A program made the translations under genes and the position numbers. Source: Streptococcus orisasini (GTDB lineage: Bacteria; Bacillota; Bacilli; Lactobacillales; Streptococcaceae). From it: a DNA stretch of 64,000 nt. Under the pieces are notes generated by a model. The model was not told the DNA's origin and ran no database searches. It saw nothing but the letters and a program-made list of their open reading frames with translations. The stretch spans positions 55,638 to 119,637 of the forward strand of contig NZ_BCLE01000005.1 in NCBI RefSeq assembly GCF_001431045.1, given 5' to 3'. The first letter of the stretch is position 1; every line of letters begins with the position of its first letter. Shown piece after piece: positions 47,339 through 59,500 of this stretch.

Positions 47339-50300
47339 TCAACTGTTAATCATGTTTTGAACAACTCTCTTTATATCAGGAAGCTCTATTCCTGCTTCCC
47401 AGGCAAGAGCCTGAGTATTACTTAAATCAAGTGAGATACTCTGTCTGTCCAATTCTTTGCCAATTCCAACTGCTACCTGTCTTGCTAGAGGATCACCTAA
47501 ATCTGAGTATTCCATACATTTTTCATACCAAATATCCCATGAAACTCTATTCATATCATTATCTCCAAAAACATCAAATAGCTTTACTGATACGTTTACA
47601 TCAGGATTAACTACGTGGTATATTTTAGATTGTTTTTGATAAAGCGAAGCATAAACAATTAAACTGCTTACAGTATCTACTGGTATTCCATTAAAATTCA
47701 TAGAAATATCTGGATACATTTGTATTTGCTGGCAAAATTCTACCATTTTGTAGAACATGTCTTTGTTCTCTTTTCCTCCATCATTGGAACCCATAATTCG
47801 ACCTACTCTAAAGATTTCAACGTCGTAATTCCTGTTCATATACTCACGAAGAATCTTTTCTGTTACGTATTTAGATCTTGAATATCCGAGTTTTAAATTA
47901 TTAACATCTAACGGTTGTTGTTCTTCGGTAACAAGACCTTTTTTATAATCCTGTTTTGCAAAAATTGAAATTGTTGATACATAGGCCATGCTCTTCCTTT
48001 TTCCAGATTCCAATAATTTTAGAATTCTCTTGGTACCTTCAACGTTCGCAATTTTTATCTGATCATACGAGAGAGCAAAATTAACATTAGCACCATTATG
48101 ACAGATGACATCAATGTTATCACTTAAGAAATCTAACTGTTCTTGAGATAAGCCTAAATTATATTTAGTAAGATCACCACAATAAACCTTTAAACGCTTG
48201 CTGTCTTCATCTTTCCATATGCCCCAATATTGCATATTCTCTTTGATACGTTTGAAACCTAAATCTATGTTTTCAGCTCTAACTAGACAATGCATTGTTG
48301 CTGCTGGAGCTTTGTCAAAATATTGTCGTAAAAGATAGGCTCCTAAAAATCCAGTTGCACCTGTCATGAGAATGTTTTGATTAGCATCATTTCGAGCGCG
48401 TACTTCATATGGTAAATTTTGAAGTCCATCAAGTTCAGATTGAATTTCAACAAGATCTGATTCTTTTGCCTTATGATCAAGATAGTTCTCCAAAGATAAC
48501 GCAATATCTTTAATAATGTCTTTGCCAAGAATGAGCTCAAACGGAATTTTTTTCTGTAATTTTTTCTCAAGAGCTATTTTTGCATCGTATATGCTTAAAG
48601 AAGTACCGCCTAAGTCGTAAAAGTTTGCATCTCTGCTGACCTTTGAAACACCTAAAACTTGACCAACAGTAGAACAAACCAATTCTTCATAGAAATTTTG
48701 AGGTTTACTGTACTGCTCAATTTCAAATTCTATAGGGTAAGTCATCAATTTTTTACGATCTGCTTTCCCGTTGACATTTGTTGGAATTTCATCAATAAAA
48801 CAAAATATTCGAGGAATCATGTAGTCCATCAAATGCTTAGATAAGAATGTTATGATAGACTTTCTATCTTTCTTACTTGCCTTAACAAAAGCAACTAATA
48901 CTTGTTGCCCATCTGATTTTTTTCTTACCATAACTATTGCATCATCTACAAAATCCAGTTCTTGAATTTTATTTTCAATTTCTGCAAGTTCGACACGCTG
49001 TCCCCGAATTTTGACTTGAAAATCTTTTCTATTGATATATAGGAAATTCCCATTTTCATCAATTTTGACAATATCCCCTGTTTTATAGAGTCTTTCAAAT
49101 GGTTTATCGTTGGACCACGGACATTCTAAAAAGCTACCCTTAGTCTTTTCTTCATTATTTAAATATCCTTGTGCCAATCCAATTCCAGAAATATATAGTT
49201 CTCCTGGTACTTCTGGTGGTTCAAACATTAGCTCATCATTTAATTTATACAACTTCATGTTTGCAATAGGTTTACCGATAGGAATTGTAGAATTCTCATT
49301 TTGCCTTTTCACTAACCAACATGAAACATCAATAGCGGCTTCTGTCGGACCATATAAATTAACTAATTGAGCATCAAGCTTGGAATAAAAATCAGAACAC
49401 GTTGTCGCATCTAGTGCTTCTCCACTACAGATAACATATTCCAATGAGTAACATTCAGTACACTTGTCCGTACTTAAAAATTTCTTTAACATGGAAGGTA
49501 CAAAATGGATAGTATTAATACTTTTTGAAATAATAATATCGGCAATATACTCTGGATTTTTATGACCATCAGGTTTAGCAATTACCATAGTCGCTCCTGT
49601 AAGCAATGGCCACACCAATTCCCATACAGAAACATCAAACGTATATGAAGTTTTTTGAAGGACTCTTTTATTAGGTTCAAGTGGAAACTGTCTTTGCATC
49701 CACAATAAGCGATTTACAATTCCAGCTTGAGTATTAATAACCCCTTTGGGATTACCAGTAGAACCTGAAGTATATATCACATATGCTTTATCATCTCCAT
49801 TTATAATCGTATTAGGATTATTAGCTTGTCCAGTTAAACTCTTAAGGCTTACACAAAAAGTTTTAATATCTTTGGGAACACGAGACGCAAATTTTTCCGA
49901 GGTAAGAACAATATGACTTCCTGAATCAGAAACAATAAATTTCATCCGTTCGTCTGGTAATTCAGTATCCAAAGGCAAATATGCACATCCTAGTTTAAGA
50001 ATCGCATGAATTGCTACCAACATCTCAAAACTTCTATCAAACAAAATAGGGATAATTTGTCCTTTTTTAACCCTTTTTTGCCGCAACTTTTGACATAAAA
50101 CATTAACTAACCTATTTAATTCTTCATAACTGAGAGATTCGTCTTCAAAAATCAAGGCAGGTTGCTTTTTATACTTTTGAACAGCCGTTTCAAAAAGTTC
50201 TTTTAGAGATTTATCTGAATCTTGAAAATCTACAGTTGTTTCGTTCCAATTTTTTTTCTGAAGTTCAATTTCCGAATCATTTAAAAGACTTATTCGACTC

Positions 50301-51529
50301 GTAAATTCATTGGGCTGATTCATGTATCCATCTAGAAGTTGAAAAAGATATTGATTGAAATCATCTATTCGAGCTTCACTAAAAAGTTCACACATATATT
50401 CCCATTCAAATACATAACAAGCATCCTCAAATGTTACTGATAGACTCACATCATATTTACTTTTCCCATTGCTAAGACGTAAATATTTTAAATCGTTTCT
50501 TTCTTCAGTTCCTACATTAGGTCGATTTTGAAAGACAAACATTGTATTACATGGACAATCAATGTCTACATCCGATTTTGAAATCATTCCCATGAAGTCT
50601 CTGTGTTGTTGTTTTAACCTTTCTTGAACTGATTTTTTCTCAGAAAAGTCAAAATCCAAAGGAATAGTATTTGTAAAATAACCACAGATATCCATCGTAT
50701 TTTTCTTAAAACGATTAGCAACTGGAACAGCAATACTCAATTTCTTCTCCCCAGACAAGCGCGAGAATAAAGCACCATAGGCACTGACTAAAAGTGTAAA
50801 TGGTGAAATCTTTTGCTCCCTACAAAAAGCTTCTATCTTCTTGCTTTGCTTACGACTCATGTGATACAATTTACGATTTCCAATACGTGTATACTTTTGC
50901 TTTTGAGCAAAACTGTATGGAAGATTTAATTCTGTAGTATTTCCATTTGTCTTTTTCTCCCAAAAGAGTCTACGCTTAAGATATTTCTCGGCTGTAACTG
51001 GAAGAGTCTGTTCATAAGCATAATCATAATATGTATAATCTGATGGTTTAATAGACGAAGTATTTTCTTTATCTGTATTAAAGTAGTATGTAGTAAACTT
51101 CTTCATTAAAAGTTGAAATGACCATCCATCACAAATAATATGGTGTAATCTGAAAAACAGTATTGTCTTACCACTACTGAGCGAAAAGACAACTATTTGG
51201 AATAATGGACCACCTTCGACTTTAAACGGTTCAGTCTCTAAATTTTTAATCTCCGTTTTTAATTCTTCATCCCTTATATTTTTATATGTTACTGCATAGT
51301 CGGTAATATCTGCTGCAAATTGAACAGGAGTAAAATCTTTTTCCACAATTCGACATCTTAAGATAGGTTCTTCTATCAGAATTCTTCTAACTACTTGCTC
51401 AAAATGCTTTTTATTCAGTGGCTCCTTTAGTTCAATTCCTTGGAGTACATTATACTCAGTATCATCTACATGAACTTTAGAATACTTATATAATTTTTGC
51501 TGTTGATATGATAATGGATAATATTCCAT
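47339..51529 (-). CDS. NRPS module C-A-T with terminal thioester reductase, serine-type A domain
   Basis: A 1396-residue terminal module. Condensation domain at about 1-420 (HHIICDG at 129-135), adenylation at about 445-930 (YTSGSTGNPKG, YGPTEAA, YKTGD), thiolation Ser977 in LGGTSLS, and an NAD(P)-dependent reductase domain at about 1050-1396. The reductase has GATGFLG at 1057-1063 and the Tyr1216-Lys1220 pair. Specificity residues read D-V-W-H-I-S-L-I-D-K, one change from published serine codes. Release should be reductive, giving a serinal or serinol end. Confidence 0.94.
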   Translation of the reverse strand: MEYYPLSYQQQKLYKYSKVHVDDTEYNVLQGIELKEPLNKKHFEQVVRRILIEEPILRCRIVEKDFTPVQFAADITDYAVTYKNIRDEELKTEIKNLETEPFKVEGGPLFQIVVFSLSSGKTILFFRLHHIICDGWSFQLLMKKFTTYYFNTDKENTSSIKPSDYTYYDYAYEQTLPVTAEKYLKRRLFWEKKTNGNTTELNLPYSFAQKQKYTRIGNRKLYHMSRKQSKKIEAFCREQKISPFTLLVSAYGALFSRLSGEKKLSIAVPVANRFKKNTMDICGYFTNTIPLDFDFSEKKSVQERLKQQHRDFMGMISKSDVDIDCPCNTMFVFQNRPNVGTEERNDLKYLRLSNGKSKYDVSLSVTFEDACYVFEWEYMCELFSEARIDDFNQYLFQLLDGYMNQPNEFTSRISLLNDSEIELQKKNWNETTVDFQDSDKSLKELFETAVQKYKKQPALIFEDESLSYEELNRLVNVLCQKLRQKRVKKGQIIPILFDRSFEMLVAIHAILKLGCAYLPLDTELPDERMKFIVSDSGSHIVLTSEKFASRVPKDIKTFCVSLKSLTGQANNPNTIINGDDKAYVIYTSGSTGNPKGVINTQAGIVNRLLWMQRQFPLEPNKRVLQKTSYTFDVSVWELVWPLLTGATMVIAKPDGHKNPEYIADIIISKSINTIHFVPSMLKKFLSTDKCTECYSLEYVICSGEALDATTCSDFYSKLDAQLVNLYGPTEAAIDVSCWLVKRQNENSTIPIGKPIANMKLYKLNDELMFEPPEVPGELYISGIGLAQGYLNNEEKTKGSFLECPWSNDKPFERLYKTGDIVKIDENGNFLYINRKDFQVKIRGQRVELAEIENKIQELDFVDDAIVMVRKKSDGQQVLVAFVKASKKDRKSIITFLSKHLMDYMIPRIFCFIDEIPTNVNGKADRKKLMTYPIEFEIEQYSKPQNFYEELVCSTVGQVLGVSKVSRDANFYDLGGTSLSIYDAKIALEKKLQKKIPFELILGKDIIKDIALSLENYLDHKAKESDLVEIQSELDGLQNLPYEVRARNDANQNILMTGATGFLGAYLLRQYFDKAPAATMHCLVRAENIDLGFKRIKENMQYWGIWKDEDSKRLKVYCGDLTKYNLGLSQEQLDFLSDNIDVICHNGANVNFALSYDQIKIANVEGTKRILKLLESGKRKSMAYVSTISIFAKQDYKKGLVTEEQQPLDVNNLKLGYSRSKYVTEKILREYMNRNYDVEIFRVGRIMGSNDGGKENKDMFYKMVEFCQQIQMYPDISMNFNGIPVDTVSSLIVYASLYQKQSKIYHVVNPDVNVSVKLFDVFGDNDMNRVSWDIWYEKCMEYSDLGDPLARQVAVGIGKELDRQSISLDLSNTQALAWEAGIELPDIKRVVQNMINS

Positions 51530-51546
51530 TTGTCTTATCCTCCTTT

Positions 51547-53580
51547 CTAGGCAAGTAATTTCTGAATTATGCTTGTCATATGGGCTACTGTCGGATTTTC
51601 AAGCATGTCTTCAACATCTAACTCGATGTTAAAATGCTCTTCAACATCTGCAAGCATTTGATAAGCTATGATAGAATTTCCACCTAACTCGAAAAAGTCT
51701 GTTGAAAAGTCCTCTTCATCTACACCTAGATAATTTGTCCAGACGTCTTTCACATAGTTTTCAAGTTCAACCCCCTCTTGACTGATAACAGGCTCTTCTT
51801 TTGAGGATGAAGTCTCTGCTGCCTCAATAATCTCCTCTGACTCTGGTTGCATCCAAAATGATTTATGTTCGAAGAAATAGCCAGGAAGAGGTTGCTTCAT
51901 TACAGTACTTGGAAAAGTCTGTTCAAATTGAATGTCTGTACCTTCTTCCCAAGAGTTCTTGATTGCTTTACATATTTGTATAACTTCGGATGTTTCAATA
52001 CCCATACGCTTTCCGATATTAAGAATTTCTTGAGTATTATCAGCCTGTTCAAAGAGGGAAGCATCTTCCTCTACATTATCTTCTTTTAATTTATCCAATA
52101 ATTCCTTACGATTTTGATAATAAATAAGTGTTCGATATGAGAACGTCTCACGTTGGAAATTATAAATAAGATTAAGAACCCGATCATCTACTGCATTTTC
52201 CAATAAATATTGGTACAATGCCTTTTTCATCTGTTTTAAAGAATTTTCAGATTTCGCAGATAGTTTAAGAAATTTTACTGTTTTATCTTCTTTTATTTTT
52301 GAACATTCAACCGGTTTCCGGTTATATTCTTCTAAGACAACATATGCATTTGATCCACCCATGCCAAGAGAACCAACACATGCTCGTAATGGGTAATCTT
52401 TATTCTCCCATTCTTCAAAATCACTTACGAGATTTAAGTTACTGTCTGAAAGTCCAAGTTGGGAATTTTCTTGATTATTGTATAATGATGGACAAAGATG
52501 CTTTTTTTCTAAGCACAGTACAGTTTTAACAAGTGATGCTATCCCAGCAGCGGCAAGTGCGTGTCCTATATTACCTTTTACTGACCCAAGCTTAACTTTA
52601 TTGCCTGAATGCTCAAAGATTCGCTTAAATGAAGCAACTTCAATTTGATCCCCCATACTAGTCCCTGTTCCATGTGCTTCAATATAAGAAATACTTTCTG
52701 GAGAAATATCGCCAAAAGCTAAAGCATCTAAAATAACACTGGTTTGCCCAGCTTCGCTTGGGGCAGTATAGGACATCTTTTCAGATCCATCATTATTAAT
52801 CGCACTTCCACGAATTACCGCATAGATATAATCATTGTTTTCAACTGCATCTTCCAGACGTCGTAAAACAACGGTTCCTAAACCTCCACTAAAGATAGTT
52901 CCATCTGCATCTTCTGAAAATGGAAGACAGTGGCCAGATTGTGAATAAATTTCATTTTTTACATATCTATAGCCTTTTCCTTGGGCGGCATTAACAGAAA
53001 CTCCACCACATAAAGCCATGTCACATTCATAGGTTAATAGACTACGACAAGCCATGTGAAGCGCTGTTAACGATGAAGAACATGCAGTTTGAACCGTTAA
53101 AGATGGCCCCGTTAAATTCATGCTATATGAAATTCGGCTAGAAATATAATCAGGGCTGTTACCATGAAAAGCTTGCGACATAACCTTGTCTAAACTAATC
53201 CCATTATTTTTTAAGCTAGGGATGACATTATGAACTAAGTATGAACTGATTCCACTACCTATAAAAACTCCGGTTTTCTCTGTTATATTTTTAGTATTAT
53301 AACCAGCATTTTCCACAGCTTTCCAAGCTGATTCCAGCATTAGTCTTTGTTGAGGATCCATATATTCAGCATCTCTCTTACTAATGTTGAAGAATTTTGC
53401 ATCAAACTTATCAATATTATCTAAAGAGAAAGCTTTGTTAACAAAATTTTTATCACCACTATAATCAATAGAGTCTTTGACTACGCATTCCCCATTTTTT
53501 AATATTTCCCAATACTCATCAAGATTATTTGCACCCGGAAACTTGCAGTCCATCCCTACAATAGCAATAGCATTTTCCAT
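51547..53580 (-). CDS. PKS module KS-ACP lacking the AT core
   Basis: A 677-residue polyketide synthase protein. KS motifs are intact: QTACSSS, EAHGTGT, KGNIGH. The ACP Ser is in ELGGNSIIAYQ. Between them are the usual pre-AT linker (FLKLSAKSENSLKQM, FSYRTLIYY) and the post-AT linker (LPGYFFEHKSFWM), but no GHSxG transferase core; about 150 residues stand where some 430 are usual. Malonyl must come from another AT. The second ATG is chosen because GGGAG is six bases upstream. No KR, DH or ER. Confidence 0.93.
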   Translation of the reverse strand: MENAIAIVGMDCKFPGANNLDEYWEILKNGECVVKDSIDYSGDKNFVNKAFSLDNIDKFDAKFFNISKRDAEYMDPQQRLMLESAWKAVENAGYNTKNITEKTGVFIGSGISSYLVHNVIPSLKNNGISLDKVMSQAFHGNSPDYISSRISYSMNLTGPSLTVQTACSSSLTALHMACRSLLTYECDMALCGGVSVNAAQGKGYRYVKNEIYSQSGHCLPFSEDADGTIFSGGLGTVVLRRLEDAVENNDYIYAVIRGSAINNDGSEKMSYTAPSEAGQTSVILDALAFGDISPESISYIEAHGTGTSMGDQIEVASFKRIFEHSGNKVKLGSVKGNIGHALAAAGIASLVKTVLCLEKKHLCPSLYNNQENSQLGLSDSNLNLVSDFEEWENKDYPLRACVGSLGMGGSNAYVVLEEYNRKPVECSKIKEDKTVKFLKLSAKSENSLKQMKKALYQYLLENAVDDRVLNLIYNFQRETFSYRTLIYYQNRKELLDKLKEDNVEEDASLFEQADNTQEILNIGKRMGIETSEVIQICKAIKNSWEEGTDIQFEQTFPSTVMKQPLPGYFFEHKSFWMQPESEEIIEAAETSSSKEEPVISQEGVELENYVKDVWTNYLGVDEEDFSTDFFELGGNSIIAYQMLADVEEHFNIELDVEDMLENPTVAHMTSIIQKLLA

Positions 53581-53597
53581 TCTCATCTCCCTTTCTA

Positions 53598-56500
53598 TTA
53601 TTTTCTTTTTGCATTATACTTCATAAATAATGATGCCTTCTTCCTACGTTGTTGAGCTTCTTCAAAAGCAGATTGTATGTTGTTTTCTGCTTGTTTTTTA
53701 TCTTTATCTAAATATTTAGATAAGGCTCTAATTGTCGGATTATTAAACAAGACCGTTATCGGGATTTCTCTTTGAAATTGTTCTTCTAAGTTTTGTTGTA
53801 AGGTTAAAAGCTTCATAGAAGTCCCACCAACCTCAAAAAATGCTTTGTCAGATGGAATCATATGAAGTTCAAGAACTTCTTCCCACGCTGTTCTAACTAT
53901 TTTTTCTGTTTCTGATAGAACTTGTTTATCAACAACCAAAGCACTAGTATTATCAATTAGTTTTTCAAGTTGTCTGCTATCAATTTTCCCATTTCTAGTT
54001 AACGGAATGGAAGGTATGGTTATAATCCTACTTGGTATCATATATACAGGAAGATAATCAAGAAGACTATTCTTACACTTTTGCTCATCAAATTCATTAA
54101 CTGTAGTTACAAAAACATAGATATTATCTTTGTAGAAAAGCGCTTTAGCGTAATCTACATCGCCGTAGCGTGTTACTGCACTCTCAATTTCACCAAGTTC
54201 AATTCGCTGTCCGTATCGTTTTATCTGACTATCTTTTCTCCCTAAAATATCAATACTGCCATCTAGTCTGTAACGGCCAAGATCTCCAGTATTATAAATA
54301 TTAGATTGAGATGAAAATGGGGTGATTTGATTTGAATTTTCTGTCAAGTACCCTTTAGCCAAATACTTTGTACATACATGAACTGACCCAATTTCTCCAA
54401 TAGATACTTCTTCTCCTGATTCATCTGCTAACACAATCTTAACATCATCAATACCAGGTCCTATTGGCAGATATTCTCCTAAACTATTAAGAGCTTCCTC
54501 ACTATACTCAATAAATGACATTCCTTGCGGTGTTTCTGTTGTTCCATAATAATTAACAATTCGACAATTTGGTGCAATCTTTTTTAGAGCTTGAACTGTT
54601 GATTTCCTTAACCTTTCGCCTCCAAAAAATAAGAAGCGGAGGTGTGACAGTTCTTTGTTAGGATGGCGTTTAGCTCCTAAAATAATCGCTTCAGCTAAGC
54701 TTGGAGTAATATTAGCAACACTAATTTTATTTTCTTTTAAATATCTGAATAAATCATTTTGAATCAACTCGGATTCATCTGGAAAAACAAGTGACGCACC
54801 TAATGTTAAAGGTACAATTATATCTCTTAAAATCGGATCATGCGAAATTCCTGAAAGTATAGCAAACCTATCATTAGAATTTAAATCAAAGTGATGAATT
54901 TCCCAATCAATAAAATGATTAACTGCACTATTACTTCCTAGAATAGATTTAGGTTTCCCTGTAGTACCAGAAGTCATAGCAATATAGCTGCTATCGTTAA
55001 GTGAGTATTGTACTTTTTGTGATTGTACTTCTAAAACTTTAGTTTCACTATCCGTTAAATCAATAAAGTACGAACTATTTGTTGCCTGCAAGGCTTCATC
55101 AATTTTTCCTTTTGGCCACTGTGAATCAATAATTGTAAATAAGGATTCACATTTCAAAATGGCTAAAATGGCAGCAATCATTCGTGGTTCTCTTAAACCA
55201 CTGATAGCAATGACACATCCTTTAGGAACATTCCTATTTTTAAGTTCTTCAAAAATTTGAGTTACTTGTTCTTGGATATCTCTACTATGATAGACTTTAT
55301 TTCTGTATTCAAAGTTAAGGCCTTCGCTATTATTTGTAATGTTTTCTAACGCCGTATGAGCTAACAAATTCGAATCATTACAATTTTTAGTCATCATACC
55401 TTCAGAAAAAGCTATTTTCTTTGCAAGTTTATACTCACCAACTCTTCTAGAAGCATCTTCAATAATCATTTCAATTAGCCAAACATACTGATTTAAAATG
55501 AGTTGTGCTGTTTCTTGACTATATACGCTTGAATAATAATTCAATCTTATTTGAAGACCATCTGTATTTTCTGTAAGATAGAATGTAAAATCATACTTAG
55601 CTTCTTGAACATCATCTTCTATAACATCTAATGTCAAACCATCTAAACCATTTACATCAACGTTAAAATCAATCATATTGATGAGTACTTGAAATAGTTG
55701 AGTATTATCAGAACTCCGAGGAGGATTGGCAGCTTCAACAATACGATTCAAACCAATTTCTCCCATATCCATAGAAGAAATAATTTCATCTGCCACTGTA
55801 TTAAGATATTCTTTAAAACTAAGATTTGGATCTACATTCAGCTTAGCAACAGTTGTATCGATAAACATTCCAACCATTTTTTGACTGTATTTATTATCAC
55901 GACCAAGCATTGGAAAACCAATATTAATGCTTTCTTGTCCAGAATATCTTCTAAGTAAAATTCCCAAAATTGCAGTCATGAGGCTAAATACGGTTATTCC
56001 ATGTTGCTGCGCAAACTTTTCAACTTCTGCATATTTTCTAGAATTTATAGTCGTATAAACATTTCTACCTACGTGATTCATAACAGGAGGTCGTGGATAG
56101 TCTTCAGGCATACTGAGAATAGAACTTTCATTTTCAAATTTGTTTTGCCAATAGATTTCACGTTTTTTATCAAGTTCTTCATCATGCTTAATGTACTCTG
56201 TATAACCGATATCCTCATATTGATATTCCAGAGGTTCTTCTTCAAAATTCGTTCCAGTACAATAAAAGTTATAATAATGCTTAAGCTCAGTAAAGATAAT
56301 CTTGAATGACCATCCATCTGCGATAAAATGATGAATTGTAAACAAGAAATAATGCTCATCAGCAGTAGCTTGTAAAAGCTTAACCTTGAATAATGGATAC
56401 TCATCAGGCCTTAAATTAACAAGCTTCATAGCTGTGATTTCATCTTGAATTTTAAGATGTTTTTGTTCAGTTGTTAGCCCTGATATATTTTCAACTGGAA

Positions 56501-59500
56501 TTTCAAAAGAAAAGTTATCATCTAGATCACATAAGATATCATCACCAGATTGATAGTATCTAGTATGTAATATGTTATGTCGCTCTACAATCTTATTCAA
56601 AGCTTTATTCAAAGCTGACTTATCCAATTTACCAGTTAATTTTAAGGCAATAGGAATATTATATTCACGTGTTTCCTTTTTCAACTGACTAGCAATCCAA
56701 ATCCCCTTTTGTTTTTCAGATAATCTAGTTGGTACATCTTGTGGTTTTTTCTGTAGAATAAGATTTGACTGATTATTTTCATCATAAATAATCTGGCATA
56801 ATGCAGACACACTTATATTTTTGAGCAAGTCCTCAATCTTTAAGGTTACTCCAAATTCTTTTTCAATATCTACCATCAAATTATAAATATTGATCGAGTC
56901 AATTCCCAATTCTAATAGAGTATCTGTCATTGAAATCTCATCGTTTTCCACATACTTTTGAAGAACTGCTACTACTGCAACTTCTTTTTGAGTTGTTGGT
57001 AAAATGATGTTCCGATTTCGACTTTCTTCCAGAGCTTGTTGTTTTAAGCGTTCGCGGTCAATTTTCCCATTTTGCGTTAGCGGCATATATTCTGTTAGGA
57101 ATACCCTATCAGGAATCATATAATGTGGCAAAATAGGTTCTAAATCATTTCTAAGATTTTGTTCTGATAAATTTTCCTGCGGTTTTGGCTCTACGTAAGA
57201 AACAAGTTGTTTATCATTACCTTTTTGTATAAGAAGAACAATTGCATTTTTTACCTTGGAAAGGTTCTGAATTACTTTTTCAATTTCCTCTAACTCAACT
57301 CTATAACCATGGATTTTAACTTGATTATCAGCCCGTGCAACATAATCAATTTCACCTGAATAGTCTAATCGAACCAGATCCCCTGTTCTGTAAAAACGAT
57401 TGCCTTTTATATGGATAAAGCGTTTTTCATTTAATTCCTTTAATCCGGCATATCCTTCCGCTAATGATATTCCACCAATTAACAATTCCCCCGTAACTCC
57501 TTCAGGGCAAATATTCCCATCTTGATTTACAATACGTAAATCAGTATTGGCTACTGGTTTTCCAATCATTACCTTTTTATTGACATCGCATTTACTTGTT
57601 GTATTCCATATAGTCGCTTCTGTAACCCCATAAGCATTATAGAATTCATGACCTATACACCAATTATTCTTGATATCATCTGTACAAGGCTCCCCAGCAG
57701 TTACAATAACTCTTAAGTCTGGAAGATTCTCATTTTCCATTGATGCTAAAACTGATGAAGGTAAGGTTGTGACAGTTATTTGCTCATCTTTAAGAAAATC
57801 ATGTAACCTCACACCCGTTCCCATTTTTTCCCGGGAAGAAAATACTAAAGTAGCTCCATGTCCAATTGCCATTAAGATATCAAACACAGAAGCATCAAAA
57901 CACACAGAAGCAAAGAATGTAACTCTATCCTTTGAATTAACATTGAATAGACGTTCTTGCTCTTTTACAACATTTTCAATTCCTGCATGTGTGACTTTTA
58001 CACCCTTTGGTTTACCAGTTGTTCCAGAAGTATAAATCATATAAGCAGTACTTGCCAAGCCGTTATTAACAGTAAGATTAGAAGAAACTTCATCTGTGAT
58101 AACTGGAGATACTACGGTAACTTTAGAATAATCTAATCCCATGTCATCAAAAGTTCCATCTGAAACTAAAAACTTCATACCAGAATTATCCATTATATAC
58201 TGCAATCGCTCACGTGGGTAATTCTTATCCAATGGAACATAGTAAGCTCCTGCTTTCATAATAGCAAATATACTTGTTAAAAATACCTGTGATTTCTCTA
58301 CTGCAACACCAACAGCAATATTTTTTCCTTGAGTATACTGAATAAGTTTTTTTGCTAAGATATTACTTCTACGGTTGAGTTCGGCATAGGAAATATTTTC
58401 TCCATCATAACTTACAGCTAGTTTTTCTGGAAGCTTTTCAGCGAAATACTCAAGATATTGATGATATTTGATCCCTTGCATTTCAACACTAGTTTCAATT
58501 GCTGGTACATTTTTAGAAATGTCATAGTCTTTAATTGGAAGTTTAGGATTAGTTAAAATGCTTTCAAGTAGTGTCTCATAGCTACCTAATAAAACTTCTA
58601 TCGCTTTATCTTCATATACTGCTTCCTTAAATTGACACTTAACAATTACTTTATCTGAGCACTCTTCGAGCATAAATACAAGATTGTACTGTGAATCAAT
58701 GCATCCCATATTTATCTTTTCAAAGTTCATACCATCAATGGTAAATATATTTTCTTTATCATCACCGTTCATGAATACTGGTGCACTATTAACTTCTCCA
58801 ACTGTTTTTTCATATGCAAAGACATGGGAGAGATTTTTCCCCGTTTCTAAACCAACATTTTTTAAATAATTTAATGATACACCTGCAGGATAATCATACG
58901 CTTCAAATAATTTTTCACGTACCCCCTTAATAAAATCATTAATCGTTTCTTGTGGATTTATTTGGCTAGAAACAAGAATGTTTTTAACAAGATAACCAAT
59001 TGTATCATAGTATGTTGCATTTTCCCGTCCAGAACTATAGGTACATGTAATAAAGTTGTTATCATTGTTGAGCTTATAATAAAGAAGCTGATAAATACTA
59101 TATAAAGTTTCAAAAAGCGTATAACCATATGTTTTACTGAAATTCTTTAACTTTTCAAAAAGTCTACTATCAATTTGTAAATACTTTTCTGAGCTACTGG
59201 ATTTTGTACGATCTGGATTCGAAAAAACTCCGAAATCTTCTGCCAACTCACATCCAGCCAAGTCCTTTTTTAGCTTATTTGTTGCAATTTCATACTGGTC
59301 AGACTCTTTTACAGATAACTCGTGTTTTTGATAATTAAAGTATGTTTTATCTTTTTCCAAAGTAAGAGGAATCCCTCTTTGTAATTGCTTATATGCAGCA
59401 ATAATTTCTTTTAACAGGAAAAAAATCGAAATGCCATCAATGACACTGTGATGAATAGATAAACCAAAATACCAGTCATTAGTTTTTGCTCCTAAAACCA

